Positions 29,084 to 36,842 of a stretch of DNA of 64,000 nucleotides are shown in pieces. Below the pieces are notes generated by a model, which worked only from the letters and a program-made list of their open reading frames with translations, did not search any database and was not told where the DNA came from. Position 1 is the first letter of the stretch, and every line of letters starts with the position of its first letter. The translations under genes and the position numbers were made by a program. The stretch is from assembly GCA_016841945.1 (NCBI GenBank), contig JAENYC010000002.1, positions 1 to 64,000 of the forward strand, given 5' to 3'. The stretch is from Haloplasma contractile (lineage in GTDB: Bacteria > Bacillota_I > Bacilli_A > Haloplasmatales > Haloplasmataceae).

Positions 29084-30232
29084 ATGTTATATTTAGACAA
29101 TGCAGCTACTACTCAGGTACATGAAGAAGTAAAACAAGAAATGATTAAATATTTATCAACAGAATTTGGTAATGCTGAGGTAGATTTTTATGACCTTGGG
29201 CTAAATTCAAAAAAAGCAATTGATCATGCTAAAGTACAAGTGGCTAATTTAATATCATGTGATACAGATGAGATAATATTTACTTCTGGTGCTACCGAAA
29301 GTAATAATTTTATTATTAAAGGTATTGCTAATCAGTATAAAGAAAAAGGTAATCATATTATAACTACTAAAACCGAACATTCAAGTGTGTTAAATGTGTG
29401 TCGATTTCTTGAAACTAAAGGATTCGAAGTGACCTATTTAGATGTTGATGAATACGGAAGAATTGATATAGAAGATCTAATGAATGCAATAAAAGAAAAG
29501 ACCATATTAATAACTATTATATGGGGAAATAATGAATTAGGATCATTAAATAATATAGAGAAAATATCAAGCTTAATTGATGAATATAAAAAAGAAACTC
29601 AACAACAAATATTTTTTCATTCTGATGCAACACAAGTTGTAGGGAAAAAAGAGCTGAACTTAAAAAAACTTAAAGGACTTGACTTTATATCTTTTTCAGC
29701 CCATAAAATTTATGGTCCAAAAGGAATCGGTGCAGCTATTATTAAGAATGATTATGATGGTATAAAACCTCAAATTGAACCATTAGTTCATGGGGGAGGG
29801 CAACAAAACAATATTAGAGGTGGAACAGAACCAGTTCATAATATAGTTGGTTTTGGTAAAGCATGTGAAATAGTCAATAGGGATTTTGAAAAAAACTATA
29901 ATAACCTTATAAATTTAGAAAACAAATTAAAAGAAATTATTAAAGATGTTTTTAGTAATCAAGTAGCCCTTAGATTTAATTCAGATGAAAAAAATAAAAT
30001 ACCAGGAATTTTAAATATACATTTTAAGAATGTAAAAAATAAAAAACTACTGAGTTTCTTAAATGAAAATCAAATATATGCATCTACTGGTTCTGCATGT
30101 AGCGTTAGAAAACCAAGTCATGTATTAAAGGCAATTGGTCTATCTCAAGTGGAGATAGAGGAGAGTTTACGGTTTTCATTAAGTCCATATGAAAAATTTG
30201 AAAATTTAACAAAAACATTTAAAAGTCTATGA
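29084..30232 (+). CDS. dndA: Cysteine desulfurase DndA (IscS/NifS family)
   Basis: A 382-residue PLP enzyme. The PLP lysine lies in S-A-H-K (K208), the catalytic cysteine in G-S-A-C-S (C339), and the N-terminus Y-L-D-N-A-A-T-T is typical of the IscS/NifS family. It removes sulfur from cysteine and should pass it to DndC. In many genomes a housekeeping IscS replaces DndA, but here a dedicated copy lies last in the operon. AGGTGA precedes the ATG, 13 bases after dndE. A terminator overlaps its stop codon. Confidence 0.95.
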   Translation: MLYLDNAATTQVHEEVKQEMIKYLSTEFGNAEVDFYDLGLNSKKAIDHAKVQVANLISCDTDEIIFTSGATESNNFIIKGIANQYKEKGNHIITTKTEHSSVLNVCRFLETKGFEVTYLDVDEYGRIDIEDLMNAIKEKTILITIIWGNNELGSLNNIEKISSLIDEYKKETQQQIFFHSDATQVVGKKELNLKKLKGLDFISFSAHKIYGPKGIGAAIIKNDYDGIKPQIEPLVHGGGQQNNIRGGTEPVHNIVGFGKACEIVNRDFEKNYNNLINLENKLKEIIKDVFSNQVALRFNSDEKNKIPGILNIHFKNVKNKKLLSFLNENQIYASTGSACSVRKPSHVLKAIGLSQVEIEESLRFSLSPYEKFENLTKTFKSL

Positions 30233-30250
30233 GCAATCATAGATTTTTTT
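30226..30250 (+). terminator. Terminator overlapping the dndA stop codon
   Basis: TCTATGA pairs with TCATAGA around a GCAA tetraloop and is followed by seven T residues. It ends the dndCDEA transcript and separates it from the helicase unit. Confidence 0.85.
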
Positions 30251-30415
30251 AAATAGAATACTATAAATGTGACTGGGGTAAAAAATTTTTGTGTTAAGTG
30301 TTGATATAAATACTCCTTTTGAAAAAAATGAAACTACGGTTTGCCAACTGCAGCCAATTAATCAAAAGGATGTCATACAAAGATGAATCATACACATAGT
30401 TTTTACATACTGTGT

Positions 30416-30460
30416 ATTTCGGTCAAATTAGCCGAGATGGGTGGTCAATTTCGCCGAAAT
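30416..30460. mobile_element. Possible IS21-type terminal repeat remnant
   Basis: Two direct 18-mers, GGTCAAATTAGCCGAGAT (30421-30438) and GGTCAATTTCGCCGAAAT (30443-30460), differ at 3 positions and are 4 bases apart. ATTTCGG and CCGAAAT mirror each other at the outside. IS21-family elements carry such multiple terminal repeats. No transposase frame remains nearby, so this would be a solo end or relic, as an inference from pattern only. Confidence 0.35.
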
Positions 30461-30713
30461 ATTCATACATACTAAGTGGAATTGTAGTACCATATAGTAT
30501 TTGCTCCAATATATCGTAGGAATGAATTATATGGATCTAAAAACTTGAAATAGGAGCAATATTAAGAGAACTATATAGTTGGAAGAGAGCCATATAAATA
30601 TAATAGTTAAGTTACAATACTGAAGTGTAGACCTTGAGTACGCCTTTAGGCGATGTTAGTAGTAAAGGACTATAGCCAAAAGGAAATACCATCAGCTTGA
30701 CTAGTAAATCATT
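30461..30713. other. Non-coding, base composition unlike its neighbours
   Basis: No coding frame was recognised on either strand. The stretch is less AT-rich than nearby intergenic DNA and includes a short dyad near 30641-30654 (CGCCTttaGGCG). It could be the decayed remainder of the mobile element suggested at 30416 or a structured RNA; neither is proven. Confidence 0.4.
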
Positions 30714-30771
30714 ATTTAATATTTATACTTATATATTAAATATTGTAAAAAAATACCATTCATAGTATAAT
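30714..30771 (+). promoter_or_regulatory. Dyad and promoter of the second (effector) unit
   Basis: TTGTAA (30743-30748) and TATAAT (30766-30771) are 17 bases apart. Just upstream, ATTTAATAT (30714-30722) and ATATTAAAT (30733-30741) form an inverted repeat that abuts the -35. The unit therefore has its own promoter and a likely operator, independent of the dnd operon. Confidence 0.7.
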
Positions 30772-30796
30772 AGTATAAAAAGAAAGGGGTCTAAAT

Positions 30797-32941
30797 ATGT
30801 CATTGAAATCATTAAATATTAAACGTAATTATAATTCTAGTCAAGATAAGATTGTATCAGATTTTTTTATACCACTTCTTTCTGAGGCTAAAACTTATAA
30901 AAGAGCAGTAGGATATTTTACAGCAAAAAGTATAGCTAGTTATGCAAAAGGTATAGTAAACTTAGTATCAAATGACGGTGAATTTCAGTTGATAGTATCA
31001 CCACAATTAAATGAAGAAGACATAGAAGCAATAACAAGAGGGTATGAACTTAAACAAGAAGTCATAAAAGAGAAGATAATGAAAGAAATATGTAATTCAG
31101 TGTTAACAAAAGAAGAATTAAATTATCTAAACTTGATATCAAATTTGATTTCTATAAATAAATTGCATATAAAAATTGCATATAATCCAAATGGAATTTA
31201 TCATGAAAAAATCGGTATAATCATAGATAATTATGGGAATTATATTACATTTCAAGGTTCTTTAAATGAAACTTATAGTGCTCAATATAAAAATTACGAA
31301 TCTTTTACAGTACATTTTAGTTGGATTGAAGTTAGTAATGAGTACGCTAAAGACCATCTTGAAACATTTCAAAATCATTGGAATAATAAGACAAAAGGTA
31401 TCGAGGTATTTGATTTTCCAGATTCTCTAAAACAGGAATTTATGAGTAGATACAAAAAAGATAAAAACATTTCAGAAGTTATAGATAGTATTAAAAATAT
31501 TGAAAAAAAAGAAATAGAAACAGTGATTGAGGAAAGTCCTAATAAATATGTAACTGATGGTATAAATTTACCATCAAGTTTTAAACCTAGATATTACCAA
31601 GTAGAAGCGATTGATAATTGGGAAAGAAATAATTATAAAGGTTTATTATCAATGGCAACTGGTACTGGTAAAACATTAACAGCATTATATGGTGTTAAAA
31701 AATTATGGGATTCTTTGGAGATAAAAAAGTTAATTGTATTTGTTGTAGTTCCATATAAAATACTTATTGAACAGTGGGATAATGACATTCAATCGTTTAA
31801 TTTAGAAACAATAAAAGCATGTTCAGATTATAAATGGTACCAAGATCTACATAATAAAATTAGATCTATTAATTATGATATTATAGATAAATTTGCAGTT
31901 ATAACTACTATTGCTACTTTGAAAACTAAAAAAATGCAAAAATTAATTAAAGACATAAAATCTCCTCTTTTATTCATTGGAGATGAGGCCCATAATTTAG
32001 GAGCGTATTCAACATCTAAATACTTACCTATAGAAGCTATTTTTAGAATAGGTTTGTCGGCAACTCCTAAACGCCATTTTGATAGTATTGGTACCAAAAA
32101 AGTTGAAGAATATTTTTCTGGGATTATTTATGAATTTTCTTTAGAAAGGGCTATAAGAGAAGGTCACTTAGTTCCGTATAATTATTATCCTATAGTTGTT
32201 AATTTAACAGATAATGAAATGGAAAAATATAATCAATATACTGAAAAAATAATTAAGATTTTAGGTATTAATGATGAAAGCGAAATTTTCGATAAAGAAC
32301 TTCCAGAGGCAGCTAAATTACTGTTAATCCAACGTGCAAGAGTAATTGCAGGAGCTAGTAATAAAGTTCCTGAGTTGCTAAATGTTATGTATAAATATAA
32401 GAAAGAAAAACATAAATTAATTTATTGTGGTGCTACAACAGTTGAAGATTTGACAGATGATGAAGAAGATGTTAATCAAATAGATTTAGTTATAAAAAAA
32501 TTAGGACAAATAGATATTTGGGCAGGACGGTATACATCTAAAGAAAATACACAGAAAAGAAAATGGATATTAAAATCCTTTGAAGATGGTGATATAGATA
32601 CACTTGTTGCAATCAAATGTCTAGATGAAGGAGTTAATATACCTCAAGTACACAAAGCGTTTATATTAGCAAGTTCTACAAATGAAAAAGAGTTTATACA
32701 ACGAAGAGGTAGGATATTAAGAACTCATGAAGGGAAGGAAAGTGCAACAATATTTGATTTTATCACACTCCCAGCAATTGATAGTCAACGGGGTTTAGGG
32801 TTGGTTATTAGAGAATTAATTAGGTTCAAGGAATTTATGGATATATCAAAAAATAAATCAAAAATAGTATGTCTATTTAATGCCATTTGTAATAGATATG
32901 GTATTAATTTAGATAAAATAAGGGGAGATATAAGTGGATAA
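30797..32941 (+). CDS. PLD-like nuclease/DEAH helicase, Dnd-associated restriction-type protein
   Basis: A 714-residue protein. The N-terminal PLD-like domain contains H-E-K (H136, K138) and G-S-L-N-E. The superfamily II helicase that follows has Walker A G-T-G-K-T (289-293), D-E-A-H (396-399), S-A-T-P, and motif VI Q-R-R-G-R-I-L-R. It looks like the protein family described as dnd-linked restriction enzymes (TIGR04095, from memory). It is distinct from the helicase at 20814: shorter, without DUF3427 and with DEAH instead of DEVH. It starts a unit with its own promoter, with AAAGGGG upstream, and its stop overlaps the next start. Expected role: cutting DNA that lacks phosphorothioate. Confidence 0.85.
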   Translation: MSLKSLNIKRNYNSSQDKIVSDFFIPLLSEAKTYKRAVGYFTAKSIASYAKGIVNLVSNDGEFQLIVSPQLNEEDIEAITRGYELKQEVIKEKIMKEICNSVLTKEELNYLNLISNLISINKLHIKIAYNPNGIYHEKIGIIIDNYGNYITFQGSLNETYSAQYKNYESFTVHFSWIEVSNEYAKDHLETFQNHWNNKTKGIEVFDFPDSLKQEFMSRYKKDKNISEVIDSIKNIEKKEIETVIEESPNKYVTDGINLPSSFKPRYYQVEAIDNWERNNYKGLLSMATGTGKTLTALYGVKKLWDSLEIKKLIVFVVVPYKILIEQWDNDIQSFNLETIKACSDYKWYQDLHNKIRSINYDIIDKFAVITTIATLKTKKMQKLIKDIKSPLLFIGDEAHNLGAYSTSKYLPIEAIFRIGLSATPKRHFDSIGTKKVEEYFSGIIYEFSLERAIREGHLVPYNYYPIVVNLTDNEMEKYNQYTEKIIKILGINDESEIFDKELPEAAKLLLIQRARVIAGASNKVPELLNVMYKYKKEKHKLIYCGATTVEDLTDDEEDVNQIDLVIKKLGQIDIWAGRYTSKENTQKRKWILKSFEDGDIDTLVAIKCLDEGVNIPQVHKAFILASSTNEKEFIQRRGRILRTHEGKESATIFDFITLPAIDSQRGLGLVIRELIRFKEFMDISKNKSKIVCLFNAICNRYGINLDKIRGDISG

Positions 32942-33104
32942 AAATAAAGATTTAATAAAAAAATTAACTAAAGATATTTTATATATTGTTAGAAATAATA
33001 TGAAAACTAATAAATTATCAAATCGACAAATTGGTGAACGCATAAAGTACTTAATTGAAAAGGAGTATGAGAATTATGATTTTGAAAAAGATTACCTTAT
33101 ATAA
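32934..33104 (+). CDS. 56-residue protein wedged between helicase and DndD-like ATPase
   Basis: A GTG-started frame preceded by AGGGGAG that overlaps the helicase end by 8 bases and the ATPase start by 29 bases. Overlaps on both sides suggest translational coupling and make it likely real. The product is basic and helical, with an S-N-R-Q-I-G-E-R-I stretch that could be part of a small helix-turn-helix. No family was recognised. It may be a coupling or regulatory peptide of the module. Confidence 0.6.
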   Translation: MDKNKDLIKKLTKDILYIVRNNMKTNKLSNRQIGERIKYLIEKEYENYDFEKDYLI

Positions 33105-35052
33105 TTTCAGACAGTATTATGGTAAAAAAGAAATAGAATTTTCAACAGAGAAGGATAAAAATGTTACTGTAATTATAGGAGATAATGGTGCTGGAAAAAC
33201 TACTCTATTACAAGCTTTTGTTTATTGTCTATATGGTAGTGAGTATATTGTTTTTAGTAGAAAGAATGAATTGTTAAATTTCAAGGCTGCCAAAGAAAAT
33301 AAGGGGAATGCAGATGTTTATGTTCAACTAGAATTCCTTCATGGAAAAAAACAGTATAGGATTAGAAGAACAAGAGAACATTATCAATCAAATAATAAAA
33401 GAGGATATAAGTTTAAACAAGATGTATTTAATGGTTTTGTTAGTGATGAAAAAGGAGCTAATAAGGTTGTAGAAGAACAAGTAATAGCTATTATTCCACC
33501 AACACTTAAAGAATTATTCTTTTTTGATGGAGAAAGAATGGAAATGTTAGCTGAAACAAAATCAAAAAAAATACTATCAGATGCAGTTGTTAATATGTTA
33601 GGATTAAATACATTCGAAGAGACAATGAATATATTAATAGGCAATGGTAAATATTGTGTAGAAAATTTGTTTAGAAGACAAATAATCCCTAGAACAGCTG
33701 ATGCTGATAAAATTATTAAAGATATTGAAAAATATAATCAAAGATTAATTAATATAGATAACGATATTAAAACACTTAAGGATGAACTATTTATATTAGA
33801 AAAGAAAGAAGAAATATTAAGTCAACAAATTAGGTCTTTTCAACCAACTAAAGATAATCAAAAGCGACGAGAATATCTTGAACAATTAATAAAAAAAAAT
33901 GAAATGGAAAATGAAAGAAACGAAAAATATATATGTAATTATTTTGCTGATGTTGGGCCAGATTTACTTATTAATAATTTAACTAGTGAAGTGTTTGAGG
34001 TAATTAATAATAGTAACTTAAAAGATAAGGGACTTGTAGGAATAACATCGGATGCAATTAATGAACTAATAAAACGAGGTGAATGTCTCTGTGGAGCTAA
34101 AATTGTATCAGGAAATAATGTGTATAAAAAGTTATTAGAATGGAAATTATATTTACCACCACAAAATATGTCATCTTTATTAGTTAATATTAAAAATAAT
34201 ATTGATTTAGGAAAACAAAATGTAAATAAAATTGAACAAAATATCAAGAATTTGTATAAATTAATATTGAGGAATAGGAATGAAATAAAGAAACATGAAA
34301 ATGAAATTCAAAGTATTTCTCAAATTATTATAAAATATGATAATATTGAAGATGTTGAGAAAGAATATCAAAATGTAAAAATTTGTATTAAAAAAATTTC
34401 TAGTAAAATTGGGGCACTAGAATATGAAAGAGACAAGGAACTCTACCCCAAGATAGATCATTTAAAAAAATTAGAAAAGGATATGCTTAAACAAGATGAA
34501 GAAAATAAAGTGATAGAAAAAAAATTACATATAATGAACAAGGTTTTTAGTTTAATAAAAAAGAATTTTGATAATAAAGTAGTAGAAGCAAGAAATAAAC
34601 TACAGGTAAATGCTTCTGAAATATATGAAAATTTACTCAACGAGCAATATAACATTATTTTAAATGACGATTATTCTTTTGATATATGTGATTCTAAATA
34701 TGAAGATATTACAGAAGTTATCTCAGAAGGAGAAAAAATAGTTAGTAGTTTTGCTTTTGTTGGAGCTTTAATTAGATCTACAATTGAGTTAAACAAAATG
34801 ACTGATGAGTCAGAGGATTATCCATTGGTCATGGATGCACCATTTGCTAAATTAGACAATAAACATCGAGGTAATGTGGGAAAACATATCCCTAAATTAG
34901 CTAGTCAAATTATCATCTTTTCTATAGATAGTCAATGGGAAGGTGCTGTGGAAGATAATATGCATAATCGTGTAGGTAGAAGATATGTTATTACTAAAGA
35001 TGATAGGGAACATGTGACCACTATTAGAAATGAGGAAAATAATGAGATATAA
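33076..35052 (+). CDS. Second DndD-like SMC/Rad50-type ATPase
   Basis: A 658-residue protein. Walker A G-D-N-G-A-G-K-T (35-42), the F-F-F-D-G-E motif (about 148-153), a long coiled coil with C-L-C-G (337-340) that resembles half a zinc hook, ABC signature S-E-G-E-K (550-554) and Walker B V-M-D-A-P-F-A-K-L-D. It resembles DndD but is clearly divergent from the copy at 26751: it has a hook-like C-x-C and a different signature. It probably powers DNA scanning or loading for the PLD-helicase. ATG 33076 has AGGAG 10 bases upstream; a TTG at 33055 lies before that site. Confidence 0.88.
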   Translation: MILKKITLYNFRQYYGKKEIEFSTEKDKNVTVIIGDNGAGKTTLLQAFVYCLYGSEYIVFSRKNELLNFKAAKENKGNADVYVQLEFLHGKKQYRIRRTREHYQSNNKRGYKFKQDVFNGFVSDEKGANKVVEEQVIAIIPPTLKELFFFDGERMEMLAETKSKKILSDAVVNMLGLNTFEETMNILIGNGKYCVENLFRRQIIPRTADADKIIKDIEKYNQRLINIDNDIKTLKDELFILEKKEEILSQQIRSFQPTKDNQKRREYLEQLIKKNEMENERNEKYICNYFADVGPDLLINNLTSEVFEVINNSNLKDKGLVGITSDAINELIKRGECLCGAKIVSGNNVYKKLLEWKLYLPPQNMSSLLVNIKNNIDLGKQNVNKIEQNIKNLYKLILRNRNEIKKHENEIQSISQIIIKYDNIEDVEKEYQNVKICIKKISSKIGALEYERDKELYPKIDHLKKLEKDMLKQDEENKVIEKKLHIMNKVFSLIKKNFDNKVVEARNKLQVNASEIYENLLNEQYNIILNDDYSFDICDSKYEDITEVISEGEKIVSSFAFVGALIRSTIELNKMTDESEDYPLVMDAPFAKLDNKHRGNVGKHIPKLASQIIIFSIDSQWEGAVEDNMHNRVGRRYVITKDDREHVTTIRNEENNEI

Positions 35053-35536
35053 TGTAGATATTGTTATTAATAAAAATTCGAGTTTATTTAGAAATTTAAA
35101 TGATAAGTTACATATAAATTATATTGATTCATATATGATGGCTGGGGTACTAGGTTATATAAATAGGTATAGTTCTGAAGACGATGAAAAGGTGGATAAA
35201 CCAATTAACATTCCACGTAATGTTCTTTTATCAAGAAATTCTAAGTTAGACTATTTGTGGAGCACTATTTATATAATAAAAAATAGATCTGTTTTAAATG
35301 AAATTGAATTATTTAATAAAGCATTTGAAACGAATGATGTTGATAGAGATAAATCTTTTACTTCATTAGAACGATTTAAACTTTTTCATGAATATGCAAT
35401 AGGAGGAGTTGAAATATTACATAATGAGTTAATAGAAAAATCTGATGCAATTGGTAATAACTATGTTGACACAATAATTGATTTTATTGACAAATGTAAA
35501 GACTTACGATTAGTTAGTTTAGATGATCTAGATTAA
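35042..35536 (+). CDS. Unknown 164-residue protein coupled to the DndD-like ATPase
   Basis: The start overlaps the ATPase stop by 11 bases with GAGGA 5 bases upstream, so it is translationally coupled. The product has M-A-G-V-L-G-Y in the N-terminal half and acidic residues with F-H-E-Y-A-I-G-G-V-E-I-L near the C-terminus. The ATPase-plus-small-protein pairing mirrors dndD-dndE. An A-x-x-L-G-Y segment followed by a basic or acidic loop recalls small dnd-associated proteins, but I cannot assign a family. Confidence 0.6.
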   Translation: MRYNVDIVINKNSSLFRNLNDKLHINYIDSYMMAGVLGYINRYSSEDDEKVDKPINIPRNVLLSRNSKLDYLWSTIYIIKNRSVLNEIELFNKAFETNDVDRDKSFTSLERFKLFHEYAIGGVEILHNELIEKSDAIGNNYVDTIIDFIDKCKDLRLVSLDDLD

Positions 35537-35558
35537 TAAATTAATTATATTAAATGAA

Positions 35559-36176
35559 ATGATAAAGAACATCATTAATTATTTATATAAAATTAGTTTA
35601 ACTTCTATGTCACAAAACTACTACAATAATAACGCTCAAAGCTTTATTGAAAACACAATTAATGCTGATATGAAAAAACAATATGATTTTTTTGAAAAAT
35701 ATTTATCTAGTAAAGGTAAATTATTAGATGTTGGATTTGGTTCTGGTAGAGATAGTTTATATTTTTCAAAAAAATATGAAGTTGTTAGTATTGATAATTG
35801 TCAATCTTTTATTGATGAAGGTAAAAAGATACTTAATAATAAAATCCTATTAATGGATGTAAAAGACATTAGTTATAAAGATGAATTTGATGGAATTTGG
35901 GCTTGTGCTACATTACTTCATATACCATTTTATGAATTACCTGATGTTTTAAATCGCTGTTTTAATGCTTTAAAAGATAATGGTGTCATGTATATGTCTT
36001 TTAAATATGGTGATTATGAAGGAATGAGAAATGGTAGGTATTTTACTGATTTAAATGAAGATAGATTAAATAAACTCATATCTAAATCATCATTTAAAAT
36101 ATTAGATATAATGATTACTGAAGATGTAAGACCAAATAGAGATGAGAAGTGGTTAAACATTGTGTTGAAAAAATAG
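35559..36176 (+). CDS. Class I SAM-dependent methyltransferase
   Basis: Up to 205 residues. The SAM-binding motif I L-D-V-G-F-G-S-G-R-D, the acidic motif II V-S-I-D and the motif IV-like W-A-C-A-T-L-L-H-I are in the usual order of small class I methyltransferases (UbiE/TehB-like). It has no DNA-methylase motif such as D/N-P-P-Y, so a small-molecule or protein target is more likely than DNA. The start is uncertain: neither the ATG at 35559 nor the one at 35607 (M-S-Q-N-Y-Y, the more family-like start) has a good ribosome site. It follows the unknown gene by 22 bases. Confidence 0.75.
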   Translation: MIKNIINYLYKISLTSMSQNYYNNNAQSFIENTINADMKKQYDFFEKYLSSKGKLLDVGFGSGRDSLYFSKKYEVVSIDNCQSFIDEGKKILNNKILLMDVKDISYKDEFDGIWACATLLHIPFYELPDVLNRCFNALKDNGVMYMSFKYGDYEGMRNGRYFTDLNEDRLNKLISKSSFKILDIMITEDVRPNRDEKWLNIVLKK

Positions 36177-36205
36177 AAAAAGGATAAAATTAGATAGGTG
36201 AATAT

Positions 36206-36712
36206 ATGTTTATAATTGGTGCAACTAAGAAACTACAAAAAGAATTAAATAGACAAATTGAAACATTTGATGAAAAAAAAGAAAATAATATTAATTTGTG
36301 GATAGGAAATCTATTTAAAATTAGTCGATATAAATGTGTCATTATGATGAATTGTGAAACCAGGTATTGTGTTGTATTATTTAGAATGAGAAAAAAAGAA
36401 TTTGAAAATATAGAAGCTTTATTTCAACAACAATTACGAAGAAACTTAAAATATGATGGCATAAGTAATGAAAAAATTAATGGATATTTAAAAGAATCTA
36501 AATATTTATACACTAATACCTTTAGTAGAAGTATATTAGGTTCTATAAAAGAAATGGTTTACTATTCTGAAATATTATTTAGTGAGATAGGAATTGATAA
36601 TCCTAATATGGATTATATTAATAAAAATTTAAATAATACAATACATCTTCCTTTAGGTCCTCATACACCAAATGAGTTGATGAAATCAAAACTTGAAGAA
36701 ATGTATACTTAG
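36206..36712 (+). CDS. DUF6933 family protein
   Basis: A 168-residue protein opening with F-I-I-G-A-T-K-K-L-Q-K-E-L and containing N-C-E-T-R-Y-C-V-V-L-F, the hallmark of the DUF6933 family of unknown function. AGGTGA precedes the ATG and a strong terminator overlaps the stop, so it closes the defence unit or forms its own gene. Function is unknown, and co-transcription with the methyltransferase (29 bases away) is likely. Confidence 0.8.
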   Translation: MFIIGATKKLQKELNRQIETFDEKKENNINLWIGNLFKISRYKCVIMMNCETRYCVVLFRMRKKEFENIEALFQQQLRRNLKYDGISNEKINGYLKESKYLYTNTFSRSILGSIKEMVYYSEILFSEIGIDNPNMDYINKNLNNTIHLPLGPHTPNELMKSKLEEMYT

Positions 36713-36735
36713 GTTACTATTTGTAACCTTTTTTA
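36711..36735 (+). terminator. Terminator after the DUF6933 gene
   Basis: AGGTTAC pairs with GTAACCT around a 5-base loop, followed by Ts, and overlaps the stop codon region of the DUF6933 gene. Confidence 0.85.
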
Positions 36736-36774
36736 TTATCATTAATTTCAAATTATGATAACTTTATGTCCTCT

Positions 36775-36802
36775 TTGATTTTAAAGCGCTTTATAGTATA
36801 AT
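36775..36802 (+). promoter_or_regulatory. Promoter with AAAGCGCTTT palindrome upstream of the CotH gene
   Basis: TTGATT (36775-36780) and TATAAT (36797-36802) are 16 bases apart. The palindrome AAAGCGCTTT (36783-36792) fills the spacer and resembles the core of a CcpA cre site, so carbon-catabolite control is possible but not certain. Confidence 0.55.
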
Positions 36803-36842
36803 TAGGAATAATAGTTTTTTGTCAAAAGTTGGAGGTGATATA

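Noticed and set aside
25148-36176. Complete DndFGH, PbeABCD or SspE/SspFGH gene sets
   Set aside because: Only generic helicase and ATPase motifs were found. No set of genes in the order or with the landmarks of those modules was visible, so I do not assign their names.
35559-36176. DNA methyltransferase of a restriction-modification system
   Set aside because: Class I SAM motifs are present, but the D/N-P-P-[YFW] catalytic motif is not.
36783-36792. CcpA cre site called firmly at AAAGCGCTTT
   Set aside because: Only the core matches; the flanks do not fit the TG/CA ends of cre consensus, so it is listed only as a possible operator.
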